From assembly GCA_023014365.1 (NCBI GenBank), contig JAEBUN010000021.1, positions 1-64,000 on the forward strand: a DNA stretch of 64,000 nucleotides. Reading direction: 5' to 3'. The position numbers were made by a program, and so were the translations under genes. Positions 1 through 11,102 of the stretch are shown in pieces. Positions within the stretch are counted from its first letter, which is position 1. The number at the start of each line of letters is the position of its first letter. This stretch comes from Lepiota brunneoincarnata (taxonomy: Eukaryota > Basidiomycota > Agaricomycetes > Agaricales > Agaricaceae). The notes under the pieces are model-generated. The model was not told where the DNA came from. It ran no database searches and was given only the letters and a program-made list of their open reading frames with translations.

Positions 1-617
1 TACAATTATCCTTCTTACTCTCCGGCCTGAGAATCAACGAACTCTTCTTCTCTTCCTCTCTCCCTGGGTTGTCCAGATCCAGATCCTTCTCGAATAAAGT
101 TCAGAATCGGATAATGGTTGGTCAGGTCCATATGTCGTTCCTACGGAACTTGCCGATAAAGGAACGTGTAGGACTGGTGTGTGTTCGGGGTGGTGGCATG
201 GGTGTGTGAAATTGTGAGGGGACGGGTTGATAGAGTGCAGCTGTGAGCACGAGCGGTTGATGGTCATGGCGGCTGGGAGACCGACCCGTTAAGCAAAAGG
301 GGAGTGCTAAGACTTGGCCTTGTCCGAGAATCAGGTTCAAACCAATGAATGTTTGAACGTTCCTGACTCCCCGGACACGTGATCGTGGAAGTTGAAGCGT
401 TGCGCTGACTGGTTCAAACCTTGCAATGTCTGGGGCTGACCATTTGTATAATATTTTTTGTCAGTCTTAGCCTCCTGCCTTGAAGCCAAATTGCAAGTGT
501 TTGCCAGTGAAATGATGTCACTTTCGATTTGTGACATCATACACATGAGAATGAGGAGTACTCCAAGGTTATTTATTCTCGCTCGAAACCGACTAAACCA
601 TCTCTTGCATTTTAACC
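1..617. other. No gene recognised
   Basis: I see only short uninterpretable open frames here. There are no convincing splice-joined exons, RNA genes or repeats. The stretch may hold the promoter of the small gene that starts at 618. Confidence 0.4.
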
Positions 618-1018
618 ATGCATTCTAACACTGGAGATGCACGAGTATACGAAGCGCAGGACCAGAGGTTCATTTTTGACACATATACCGCCCCGCCTAA
701 TTGACCTCTTTTGCATTTGATCCAGGCCTCCCAAGGTCACCGGTCCTCAGAAGGGAGAGATGGAACGTCGCGAGAGACTCGAGCACGGTCCTGATGCAGC
801 TCACATAAACCTCGACTCCAAGTATGTTTCTTTCTTCTTTCTCCAGGACGAGCCTCCTGTTCGTCTAAGCGTGGTCACTAATCGTGACTATTTTTTCCAG
901 AGACGAACGCAACGCTCTCGAACAAGCTCAGCGCCGAAGAAAAGCTGCGAACGTCAAATTGACGAGAGCAGGCAAACCGTCGGAATCCGCTGAAGCCAGC
1001 GATGGATCACGGGAATGA
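618..1018 (+). CDS. Small charged protein, three exons, unknown function
   Basis: I do not recognise the family. The proposed exons are 618-667, 726-821 and 901-1018, joined by introns of 58 and 79 bp that end in CAG. They give one continuous frame of 88 codons including the stop. The product is hydrophilic and rich in Glu, Arg, Ala and Ser, starts MHSNTGDARVYEAQ, and has no signal peptide or membrane segment. An alternative start is the ATG at 760, within exon 2. The gene lies just outside the tandem duplication, so there is no paralogue in the window to test the model. The first donor (GTTCAT) is weak, so the N-terminal exon is the least certain part. Confidence 0.5.
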
Positions 1019-1260
1019 ACCGTCCAGGGGAGCGGAGGATTGATGCGGAGCTGCAAAAAGAGGATGAGGAGATGATTAAGGAAGAAGACTCAATAAATGT
1101 CTTTTGAGGAGTCGGCAGTTTGTAATGCTAGTCATGATGTATTTATCATTCTAGGATGAATGACTGCATACTGATCGATGATGATCCTGACATATTGTTA
1201 ACGACATTCATTGAGGTCTAATGCCAACCACGCTTAACCAGATACCAAGCGGGGTTTTCT

Positions 1261-3251
1261 TCAGAACTGTCGATCTAGTAAGAAAGCCATGATCAGGACA
1301 AACGTAGTGAGGGAGGGCTCATTTCCTTCAGGCGTCGTTGGCCCCGTGCTTAAATCACTACTACATAGGTCGCCCAACATGGTAAGAGTTTGGTGTGGCG
1401 TGACTGACCGACGAAACTCGCGGAGCGGGCTGAGCGGAGGAACAAATTTTTCCTCGACACTCGTGATGTCTACCTCAATCTCAGAAATAGGACAGATGAA
1501 CCAGAGCCGCTTCATAGGCGCAAGGTTCACCAACAATTGCTGCTCATGGTCATGGGTTGGCCCCCTCGTAGAAGCGTCGCATGCAAGAGGGATAGCGAAG
1601 CTCTCCAGGTTGCAACATTTAGCAGGTTTGCGCTACCTCTAATCATATTTGCTTGGATTGACGATAGCTACCCTCTATGAATAGGATCAATCTGAAAACC
1701 TACCTCGTGCGCTCGTTTGAATCTCTCGACTACCCGAGCAACAAACTGCCGAATGCCAGGATCAGGGTCGTGATCCACCGATTCATACACCTCAAGGAAC
1801 CCGTAAATATATAATTTCTTGAGAACAATCGGCGGACACTTGAATTTCCGGAGCTTAGGGAGCCGCATTGCAAGCTCCAACCAAGTCGTCTAAAATTCAT
1901 CGAGATTTCCATCATGCTGTGAAGTGGCGTAAACACCTCACCAAAACCTCTGACTTCCTATTGACCACGTCCTCTGGTGTCACCGACACAAAGCAGCACA
2001 GGTGGCAGAGATCTGACACCCCTCCACCCCAGTGAGCTGCTCATTGCTCAAAACCCGTGACCAGTGCGTTGCGATATTTCCACCGACATTCAAGGATTTC
2101 AGTGAGTGTTTGTGGTGTGGGAGCACTGCAGTGAAGAACTTGTCTACGAGCTGAGGTGAGTCATCGAGCGGGTGTCGGGGAACAAGGCGCAGGCGCTCGA
2201 TGGCGGGGCATGATAACAAGTAACTAAGGACAGGAGGCGGGTGGATGGTATCGATGCATATATCCTTCACAAAGATGCATTCAGCCTGGAGAACGGCACA
2301 AATTTCGCCAAGTTGAGTCGCCATTGAGAGACTGGGACTGCGTCTGATTTTGAGCGTTTCGAGGTGACGGAAATGTCGGATGTGGGTCCGAAAGTCTTCT
2401 GATGTGACTGTGATCGCACACGCTTTCAGCCGCTTGAGCTTTAGGCATGCGTTGGCGGGGAGTGATGAGAGGGCGGCAAAAATGTCCTTCAGGGTCACTT
2501 CTCCTTCGGGATGGCAAGGTCGTGATATCGTGAACGTGAAGCTTTCGAGGTCCGGACAGCGTGTTATCAGCTCCGACACCTGTGTTACTAGTGTCGGTTC
2601 CGGTATCAGGAGGCTTTTCCAAAGACCGCGAGGACATTGAGATTAGACAGGGGCGAGAGAGAGAATTCGGGAATGGGGCGATGGGTGATAATGAGATCAA
2701 GTTCCTTCAGGGTTTGTATTGAACCCAGCGCGCTCATGCAGTTGGTAATCTGATGGGATGCGTAGGCTTCGCAAACGTTGCATTTCAATCTGTATTAATT
2801 GAGTCACCCGGTGGCTTGACAAAGTTGGGCTTACTGGAGACGGTATAAGCTTCTCAGTGCAGGGACGAGCACATCCAGTAAGATCAGCCAAGGGAGGGTT
2901 CGTTGGCGCTCCGAGTCGTAGCTGTCCCGAAATGTTAGCGTGATCTCTGCTCCCCTGGCACCCTCGAAAAACCTTCGTCTCGCCGGCCTTCAGCGCAGAT
3001 ATAACATCCTCGCAGTACTTCAGCCTTGGTCTGAAGCATGGTTCATACAATGCGATTGGGAAAAGAACGGGTGTAATAATGGCGTTGAATCGTCTTGAAA
3101 CGAGGCGCAGGCAACCGAGACAGTGGATACCGCTCCTGTTTGGAATCTGAAGGGGATGAGTTCCTTCGTGCTTGCCCTGAGTGTGGGTAATTGCCAGATC
3201 GACAATCCGGAGAAGAATCTCGTTTGGTATCTCGTTCGGTGGTGTTGGCAT
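1261..3251 (-). pseudogene. F-box/LRR-like protein, unit 1 copy, three frameshifts
   Basis: F-box proteins of this type recruit substrates to SCF ubiquitin ligases. The N-terminal frame starting at 3251 shows an F-box-like segment (PNEILLRIVDLAI, then CLRLVSRRFN). It is followed by leucine-rich repeat-like sequence with blocks such as LETLKIRRSPSLSM and IERLRLVPRHPLD. Compared with the intact copy at 42808-44510, this copy has one extra A in the run at 2967-2971, one missing A at about 2621, and one missing base near 2012. Each breaks the frame. The last exon (to 1261) is longer here than in the other copy, and its acceptor is at TAG before CGCAAACC. The substrate is unknown. Confidence 0.75.
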
Positions 3252-3750
3252 TAGAACTGAATGATTGTTATCAATAAAGATGTCAAGATCATTGATCAGG
3301 TCTGTCACATCTATTTATTTGAGAAGTATGGAATGATCCTCTCATTACACACTTCGGGTAAAACCAGCAGCTTGCACTTGCTACCATCACTCTAAGTAAA
3401 CAAGCCCTCGCCGGCAGCCCAGACCAACTTGAGACGTTGGCATGGGCTCGACTGGGGCGAAAATCAAAAACAAATGGGTTTGCCACTGGCAAGTATTCAA
3501 TGTATAGCATTGACCATCGAGCTCTCCCATCTCCTTCCATCTACACGAGGATCCAAATTGCAGCACAATCTATTTCCCAAGATCTATAACTTGAGGACTT
3601 TGCTCAGTTTTCCGGTGATTTCTCACCGCCAAGTCCACGTGGTCAACACGCTTACGCGCAGCCAGCCCAACATGACTGTCCCTGAGCTAGAACGAAAAAT
3701 ACAAAGCGTTCAACATCGGACATTGAATCTCCTCTTCCCCTCTTTCCCCC

Positions 3751-5082
3751 ATGGAAGCCCCATCCGTTGCGCAAACTGTTCCTCAGGAGCTCCGTGAAGA
3801 GTTCATTCGCCAGTCACATGGAATCGAGGCCCTTCGCAACAGTTCCCTTGTGTGTCGGAGTTGGAGGCACCTCAGCCAATCAAGGCTCTTCAAGACCATC
3901 CGACTTGACCCCATGCACGACAGCGGTCTATATGACATCGCAACCCCGGCCCATGCGCACTTGGGGAACCACGTCCAAAACCTTTGTTTGGTCGGGTGCC
4001 ATACGGACGACATGTTCCTGGCTCCCGGTTTCCATCCTCGATTCACCAGTCTCCTACGTAGTCTCCCTTCCATCAAGGCGATGATCGTGAGCCACATTCA
4101 TTTTTCCTGGACGAATCTTTCGCAGGACGCCGTTGATGCATTCCTGAACATCATTGAACGCCCGTCGTTCTTTGCTCTTGGGATGTGTTTTGTGAGGGAT
4201 TTCCCCATGTCTGTGTTACTCCGAGGCCCTGGTATCAGACTATTTATGATGAAGAATATTCGCAGGGAAGCTCCGCACGTGGCCCTCCCTCTAACTAGTC
4301 GGACTCCATTCTTGAGTATCCTCGACCTATCTGACACACGCACCATCGAGGCATTCACAACGTTGGTTGACCATCACGGGCAGTGCCTCGAACACCTTAA
4401 ATATGTCACACTTGCCTACTGCGAGGATCCCATCAGCCTACCACCCTATGATTCTGACAAGGTGGGGAGATTCCTATGCAGACTTGGGGACTCAGTGACG
4501 GTGTTGAAGCTGGATGTTGTTCAACCAAGTGAGCTGTCTTTGTAACTACCAAAATGGCCTTGTCGGCTTACACCGAATCAACCAGATGACACATTGATCC
4601 ATGCAATCCCACCACAAGCTGTTCAAAACCTCACCAATATCCAGCATCTCAGGATCCATCTAACAGTTCAAAGGGGAGCCCGGGATGATGTTGTCTTCTC
4701 CGCCCGTAGTTATATCTTGCCCATCATCGACAACCTGCCTTCTCCTGAACTGCTAGTTGAGTTCAGCTTTACATATCAAGTCTTTACCAAGGGATCGGCT
4801 GCATTTTTCGACTGCTCATCCTATATCGGATGCTTAATGGAAGAGCTCGAGACAAGATTCAAACCATGCAAGTATCCTGCGTTGAAGCAGATCAACGTGG
4901 CTATCAACCTACACCAATATGGCAAATTTCCTGGAGCTGATGACTTGATAGAGAGTCCCTTGGAGAGTGCTTTCCCATCCTTGGAGAGGCGTGGGGTGGT
5001 CATCAATGCAACGTACTCAGAGCCCAGACCCTCCCCTCAGGGTAGCTCACGTCTAATTGCTGGTTTGGCTCTAGCGTTATGA
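3751..5082 (+). CDS. F-box-like protein, unit 1 copy, intact
   Basis: Exons 3751-4528 and 4586-5082 are joined by a 57-bp intron and give 424 amino acids. Near the N terminus VPQELREEF and then SLVCRSWRHLSQSRLF match the usual basidiomycete F-box-like pattern of short helices followed by a conserved Trp. The rest is a divergent leucine-rich region (LSILDLSDTRTIEAF, VTVLKLDVVQ) typical of the large Agaricomycete F-box families. No membrane segment or signal peptide is seen. It is divergent from the F-box/LRR gene on the other strand, with about 500 bp between the two starts. The paralogue at 45006-46337 has the same exon lengths, so the model is supported by two copies. A role as a substrate adaptor is inferred from the family; the target is unknown. 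Confidence 0.75.
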
Positions 5083-5243
5083 TGATTGTAGTAGGATTTG
5101 TGCTTGGGTGTTCATGAGCATTATTCAACTTACTAAGGACATTAAATTATATTTTGTTGTTAACGGGAACAGTGATATTCGGCCTTTTCTGATATGCATT
5201 ATGAATGTATCTACTGTAACCCTGGAACTCAGTGGGAGTGGAT

Positions 5244-6525
5244 CTAAGAAACGAGGTGTGCTTGACGAAGTTGGGAATTCAAAAGCTCCACCGAAGAGCC
5301 ATCATGAGCCATGGAGCCTATCTCTTCCAATTCTCGATCACATAAAGCCATATGAGCAGCAGTGCCCGACATATGGGCGATTCGACAAATAGCTGCATGC
5401 AACTTGAGATATTTGGGGTTGGGTAGTTCCAGATTGGTGGATGTCGTAAAAGTGACAACAAGAGGGTTGGGGAGATTTGCAAGGACCGGATCTATCGTCT
5501 TCGAGTACAAGGTTTGAACAGTATATGTATTGGGACTGTCCTGAATCAGCGAGATTAAACGGGTCGGAATGACATGAATTGTTCCGTGTTGCTCACCACG
5601 ACTTCTTCAAACCATAGTTCTAGTTTATCAAACATTTTATGGAGAGACATTTCCATTGTCAGTCCATTCGACAACCGATGAGCATTGACACCATCGAGTT
5701 CTTCGAGGACATCAATGCCTCCGAAGCCATTAATGATATCCCGAATACTTCTAGCACCCGTCTGAGGCCTTGTTATCTGCAATCTGAACTAGCATGATGA
5801 AAAGCCACAAAATACCTTTCGCTGGTCATTCTCTTCCAGCTTGAGATCCCAGCTGGTTAAGGGAGGAAATATGTGGCAGAAGTTGGTGGCCACAACAAAG
5901 GATCCAGGAATGTGGTGCGTCTGTCGCTCTGCAATTGTCATCTTGGAGTAGGTGGTTCTATCCAAGTTACGCGTAACCATGCAGCGACAATCATCGCGCA
6001 ATAGAGCCTTCATGAAAGATAAACTCCGAATGTTTGATGTCGAAAGCGAGCTCACATTTCTTTTAGCGGTTTTGTGGTCCTTTGGGGCTGATTCAGCCAC
6101 AGAACCAGAGAAACCTTCATATTCTTCGAAAGAGTCTCTGCTTGGGTGCTCTGATGATGCAGGTGTGTATCCTTTTTGTTGCCGGACTGGAGGTCATATA
6201 AAGAAGGTGGACAATTGAGCAGGGAGCAGAACTTACAAAGATAAAACAAGTGATCAATGTAAAACTGGGCCAGCGTGTCCATTTCGTCGGGTCCAGCATC
6301 GCAGAGAACGATCTCATTGGCAATAATTTCCTGAGCACGATGATTAGGTGCTTCCAGGATTAGATACCCCAGGCAACGAGCATAGACAAGGCGCCTCTCG
6401 TTGTTCCTCGCATTATTTTCGTTGAGGAGACACTGTCGGTATGCGTTGTAGCATAGCGTGTTGTTGACTTCATGGAAGGGGTTCTGAGGGAGGGGTTGCT
6501 GTTGAAGATAGGGCTGGTGTGCCAT
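5244..6525 (-). CDS. HNH-nuclease-domain protein, unit 1 copy, intact
   Basis: Exons 6525-6237, 6186-5816, 5776-5597 and 5540-5244 total 1137 nt and give 378 amino acids. The protein fits the fungal HNH family (HNH_2-like). An N-terminal helical region ends in FYIDHLFYL. A core FMKALLRDDCRCMVT corresponds to the family R-D-x(3)-C-x(2)-T motif. HHIPGSF corresponds to the family AHIIP block, and a C-terminal block KLHAAICRIAHMSG closes the domain. The family is presumed to cleave DNA, but the substrate is unknown. His replaces Ala before the HIP core, so activity is not assured. It is convergent with the F-box-like gene, with 161 bp between the stop codons. The paralogue at 46499-47779 has lost the acceptor of the intron between exons 2 and 3. 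Confidence 0.75.
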
Positions 6526-7559
6526 CACTAGTGCTGTTATTGTGGGGGAACTAGTGGAATGTCTCAGCTGGAGGCCTGAGCCGAGCCGACAATGTGGCAG
6601 CTTATATCAGCCGTGGAGCGTTGTCGGCTCTTCGAGACTGGGAACACAGTGGCAAGAGCGCGGAACGAGGCCGGAGAATCTGGAACCTCTCACGCTATAG
6701 GGGATGCAGATAATTTATAAAATAAACATTCTTTAAATTTTAGATATGATCATAGGCGGAGCCCAAGGATTGCTCGAAACTGGGTAGGTTGGGGTGAGGT
6801 GCACAGGGCTTGGGGAAAGCCTTGGAGACCCCAGGTGGTGAGGCCAAAGGGATGGCACGGCCGGGTCACTAGAACCGTGCCACTGACTGGCTACACCTAG
6901 TCCGGCGGGGAGAGAAGAAGAAGAAGAGTATGGACAGCCAGGCGGGTTTTTGAAGGGGTGCTGGCTACTGTGTGGTGTACGTGCAGGACCGAAAATGGGT
7001 AGTGAGGTGGGAGACGAGCGAAGGAAGAGGTATGTCACTGTAGTTTGACCACGTCAAATGTCTGCTCTCGCGCAAGAATCTAGCCAGGTGCCCCGCCGAC
7101 CGCTATTGTCCTTATGTGTCGGAGACTGGTGTCCCACTCAAAGTCGGCCGGGGTATTACGTTCAGCTTTCCGAACAGACTAGTTCCCCGGTCTACCTCAT
7201 AAGTTTTTGCTGATCCATTGTACATGCAAAGGCGATCATTCAGTCAAGGATTACATACGAGAACAGGGAGAGGTGGCACCAGAGCTTCGTAAGTGACAGC
7301 AGCGAAGGTGGTGGTGAGAACGTCTCGAGGTTTGCTCCCCTCGAAAAACGCCTTTCTCCCTGTATTCACTCGCGGTGTTGTGTAGCACCACCTACATTCG
7401 GGACTCTTCATATTGACTTGGCGTAAACAAATCTTCAAATGAGCTCGATTATAAGCCTGCACCCACGTTTACGGAGCTGGGTGGATGGAGTATTGAATTG
7501 TTGTCACCGACATGGTTCACTCACAGCAATGACGATAATTTTTATCCACAACAGGTTCC
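6526..7559. other. Intergenic part of duplicated unit, no gene recognised
   Basis: The sequence to about 7498 matches 47840-48843 of unit 2 throughout. Neither copy shows a consistent open frame or splice pattern. It probably contains the HNH promoter and spacer. Confidence 0.5.
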
Positions 7560-7656
7560 GCAAACGGCTGCAGGGTCCGCACAACCATGCAAGTCCAGCA
7601 AGTACTTGGATGAGGACGAAAATATTTGCATCACGGCCAGTGGCGAGCCAGCTGTC
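7560..7656 (+). pseudogene. 5' exon fragment of zinc transporter, unit 1, left of H1
   Basis: CCGCACAACCATGCAAGTCCAGCAAG and the following bases match 49966-50070 of the intact gene with deletions and substitutions. The H1 target site follows at 7649-7656, and the rest of the gene resumes at 36420. Confidence 0.75.
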
Positions 7657-8324
7657 TAGGGTTCTGTCAAAAATTCAGTATTTGCAAACATGGTTTTTAA
7701 ATGCGGTTTACAAACCGTTTATAAACATGTAAGAAATTCATGGCCAGAATGGACCGGTTCTTAAAATGTAAGAAATTCAAAAGGCCGTGGGACTTTTCCA
7801 GTGATGTTATTTGACCGCCAAACAATAGCCCTAGTCAGTGGACCACGTGAAACTCGGGCCTTGATCACTGATTTTTGATATCTCAGCGCCTCTTCCCACT
7901 ATGATGATGCCTAACACTGATGTGCCAGCTTGTCTCGATCGCTTGAGGTTTCTTCTTGCCAACCTACCCACTGAACTCCCGGAGCCACCATTGTCTGACT
8001 TGCTCTATGCCTCGTTTCTTGACTTTCAACTGGATGCAGACTATCTTGAGAAGATGGGAGACGAAGTAGCCACAATGGGAGAACAGTTTGAGGGTATTTT
8101 TGGCTGGAAGTCCAGAACAACTGGTGATGGCATCATTCCAATCCTCGAATGTGGTGAGGTGGTTTCGGCTATTCATACTGTCCTTCAGCGGTTCTACAGC
8201 AAATATCCCTTGAACTTGGTGCTGGTGAAGTGGATTGATGATGTGACAGTGGGTATTGAATGTGTCTTTGCACAGTTCCTGTACCCAGTATGATTGTTAC
8301 CTGGGTTAGGGGTTTGCTCTTGAG

Positions 8325-9335
8325 TAGTGATGTAACGGCCCGGCTCGGCCTGAAAGCCGTGGCTTTGGCCTGGCTTTGGGGGGCTCAGGCTTTGCAAACC
8401 TCAAGCCTAGGCCACCTATGACGGCTTCCAACAGCTTAGGCTCGGCTCAGGCCCAAGCTGTGGCTTTTGAGTCACTTATAAATGAATTAGATAGAAGTAG
8501 GCGACAGCTGTACTACCCTTCGTTGTCATATAGATCCTCATCCTCTGCAAGTAGTTGATCCCAAGTAAACCCCTCATCGACAGCACTTGCATCTGTTGCA
8601 AGCTCAAGGTCCATCTCTTCAAGGTCTTCCTCCTCCTCTGTAGCTATGACGACCTTGCGAAAGATGAGATTGTTGTGGTACATACACTTTAAGCACTGTA
8701 ACGCTTCAACAATATCTCCTTTGAGGCGATTACGCTGCTTGCTCAGGGTGATTCCAGCAGAAGAAAAAGCACGTTCACTTGACACTGATGATGCCATGAT
8801 TGCAAGGTAATCACGCGCGAGCGATGCACCAGTTGGGTAACGAGGTGCACTGATTCCAGGGGTTCGAGGTCAGGAGGAATCACAGGGGTGTTTAATATTG
8901 CTGTTGGTATTGCCATTGGTTCCTGTGCCTTGATGTTCACATGCGCCGTCTTCTGTGCTTGGGCCTGTGCGATAATTTCGCGATGGGAAGATATTGCTGG
9001 CTTGGCAATGTTGGAAGGAGCAGTAAGTCAACTGGAAGGATTTATTTGGTGCCTACCATGAGGTCGGTCGGCGCCCATGATAATCGTTGTGATCAGTGAT
9101 AAGGTTGATACTATTTTTAGTTGTACACAACAAAACTGGACAAAACTGTACAGTTCATGATCGCAAACGTCCGAAGTACAAGAAGCCGCGGCTCAGGCCA
9201 CGGCTTTAGGCTTTGGAAATGTCAAGCCTGAGCCGCAAGCCGTCCAAAGCCCCCTGGACGGCTTGATGGGGCTCAGCCTATTCAGGCTCGGCCTCGGCTG
9301 GCTTGCGGCTTTGAGCCGAGCCGTACACATCACTA
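8325..9335 (-). mobile_element. hAT-type remnant H2 with TIRs and 8-bp TSD
   Basis: The ends begin TAGTGATGTAACGG (left) and TAGTGATGTGTACGG (right, reverse complement). They are flanked by perfect CTCTTGAG duplications at 8317-8324 and 9336-9343. The 1011-bp element lies in the 3' LTR of element A. Subterminal DNA is rich in GGCTCGGC-like repeats. Only the end of a transposase survives, so it is a deletion derivative that would have needed transposase in trans. Its TIR differs from H1, so it is a separate hAT family. Confidence 0.9.
8513..8824 (-). pseudogene. hAT transposase C-terminal dimerisation fragment (H2)
   Basis: The surviving frame reads LARDYLAIMASSVSSERAF and then SKQRNRLKGDIVEALQCLK. 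This is the classical hAT C-terminal dimerisation motif. An acidic tail follows and ends at a stop at 8513. The catalytic domain is missing. The protein could act only as a truncated partner of a full transposase, if it is expressed at all. Confidence 0.85.
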
Positions 9336-9977
9336 CTCTTGAGTAGCATGGCGTTTGACACAGGATGTCTATACAGACTTGGTCCTGTCCTACTAGGTGT
9401 GACTTGGAGACGACGGAGCACTATAAATCCAGCTGGTTATGGCAAAGAGGTATAGGAGGCAAGAACTTTATAACACTAAGATAAGGATACAAGGTATTGT
9501 ACTGTATCCTTATATACTTCTAAGTGTGGCTATACTCCTACTATAATAGTCCAGACCAGGGTAACTATGAGTCAGAGATAAGAGACATGAGGCATGTGGT
9601 AAGAATCGTCCTTCTGATGTACACTACTGATAGTTTCATAGTGACATGGGAAATGTAGCTAAAAATAACTGTCCTTCTGATGGAATTCTGATAACATTAG
9701 GTCCGTTTCTAGAGTTGTTTTCCATACAACTCATTAATTTCCTTCTTCCGGGTATTCGGCTAAGTAGTTTGGTTCATAATATTCAATCTGAGTTTGGTCG
9801 GTAGAGTCTGGTCTGGGGGGAATGACTGGAGAGAAGGTGGGAGTGGGAGTTCTGTGGAGATCGAGTATAGTGGCAGTTTCTGGGGATGGGGGTTGTCCTG
9901 GATAGAAGATGTCGTATAGTAGGCATCTGAAATGGGGACTTTCTATTCTTTCTTCTGGTGGGGTGGTTGGGTTTTCT

Positions 9978-11102
9978 TCAGAAGGAACCACATGGTTCTC
10001 CTGTAATGTTTGATTCGGCCACGTCGTCGTAGCATTCCTCGTAGTAGTCGTCATGGGTGAGGTCGATGTATCTATGATGAGTTGTGGGAGTAGTTGAGGG
10101 ATGGGTTGTCTGATTTCTGGAGTAGGGGGCGTGTTGAGTCTTTTGACTTGGACATTCGGTCCGTTTATGGTGCAGTTGGAAAACAGCACAGTGGGGGCAT
10201 CTGTACTTGATGCAATTGTATGAGTAATGCCCTGGGGCATATTGCTTGCATCCAAGGCAAGCAAATTGGGGGCAATCCATGGCCCAGTGCCCTGTGTGTC
10301 TGCATTGGATACAGACTGATCTGTCGGTGGTTCGGGGGTTGGTTCGTGAGTGAACGGGATTGGGGGAGTTCTGAATCGGGACATTGTTACTGGTGATGGT
10401 GTGGGTGGCGTCCTTGGTGGGGGTGAGAAGTCTGAAGGGATTTCGGATACTGGTGGGCTTTCTTCCCTTGTTGGGGATGGTGGTGATGATTGTGGCAGTG
10501 GTTGTCATGGTAGTGGTGGGGATGGTTGCGGTGGGGGGCTGCGAGGTATGTACCTCATCTCGTTTGGGTAGGTTCTTCAACACCTCGGACATGAGGCTTG
10601 ATCTTGAGCGGAGAAGTTGCTCGAGTGATTCTGCCCAGGCACGTTGCGTATTGTATGCAGTAGCGAGAGCCTTAGTCTGTCGTACGTGGTGGGTATAGTC
10701 GTACCAGAGTTGTCTGTCGTATTCTGAAATTGAAGTGTGTTCCAATTTAGTTGTAAAGGCTCCGTCGGTGGTAGCCTCGTGCAGATCTCCATCAGAAGGG
10801 TGATCTGGTCCATATGATTGTACTCCAGCTGTATGGTATCTAAGGGAGGCGGCTGGGGCAGCTGTTGGTTCTGGGGTGTCGTTGGGGTCAGGGGTCTCAT
10901 CCCTGAGGGAGGCGTATGTTGCGGCAAAGGTGTGAGAGGGGGTGTAGGGAAACGGGGCCGGAACAGGAGTTGTCTGAAGTGTAGTATGTTTGACGCTTGC
11001 ATTGTTTATGATGACAACGGAGGATGATGAGGAAGTCAGCAAAGGTGTTGTTGAAAAAGGGGGGGTAGTTTGGGGGCGAGCGAGGTCAAGGTTCATGGGC
11101 AT
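9978..11102 (-). CDS. Third ORF of element A: zinc-knuckle protein, 374 aa
   Basis: This intact frame starts two bases after the pol stop (TAA AG ATG). The N-terminal half is Pro/Thr/Ser-rich and disordered-looking. Conserved blocks are LRDETPDPNDTPEP and SEYDRQLWYDYTHHVRQTK. The C-terminal part has three Cys/His knuckles: CIQCRHTGHWAMDC (CX2CX4HX4C), CLGCKQYAPGHYSYNC and CPHCAVFQLHHKRTEC (both CX2CX6HX4C). Element B carries a related ORF in the same place. Such knuckles usually bind single-stranded nucleic acid. No membrane segment is seen, so it is not envelope-like. A second nucleocapsid or RNA chaperone role is an inference. I know of no named family. Confidence 0.7.
   Translation of the reverse strand: MPMNLDLARPQTTPPFSTTPLLTSSSSSVVIINNASVKHTTLQTTPVPAPFPYTPSHTFAATYASLRDETPDPNDTPEPTAAPAASLRYHTAGVQSYGPDHPSDGDLHEATTDGAFTTKLEHTSISEYDRQLWYDYTHHVRQTKALATAYNTQRAWAESLEQLLRSRSSLMSEVLKNLPKRDEVHTSQPPTATIPTTTMTTTATIITTIPNKGRKPTSIRNPFRLLTPTKDATHTITSNNVPIQNSPNPVHSRTNPRTTDRSVCIQCRHTGHWAMDCPQFACLGCKQYAPGHYSYNCIKYRCPHCAVFQLHHKRTECPSQKTQHAPYSRNQTTHPSTTPTTHHRYIDLTHDDYYEECYDDVAESNITGEPCGSF

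Larger units (their letters stand above)
8295..9696 (-). repeat. 3' LTR of element A, interrupted by H2
   Basis: It starts TGTTACCTGG and ends CTGATAACA on the + strand. Removing H2 and one 8-bp duplication leaves 383 bp matching 24896-25278. Confidence 0.9.

Noticed and set aside
9734..10571. Other frames overlapping the third ORF of element A, on both strands
   Set aside because: The 9978-11102 frame has matching zinc knuckles in element B; the overlapping ones do not.
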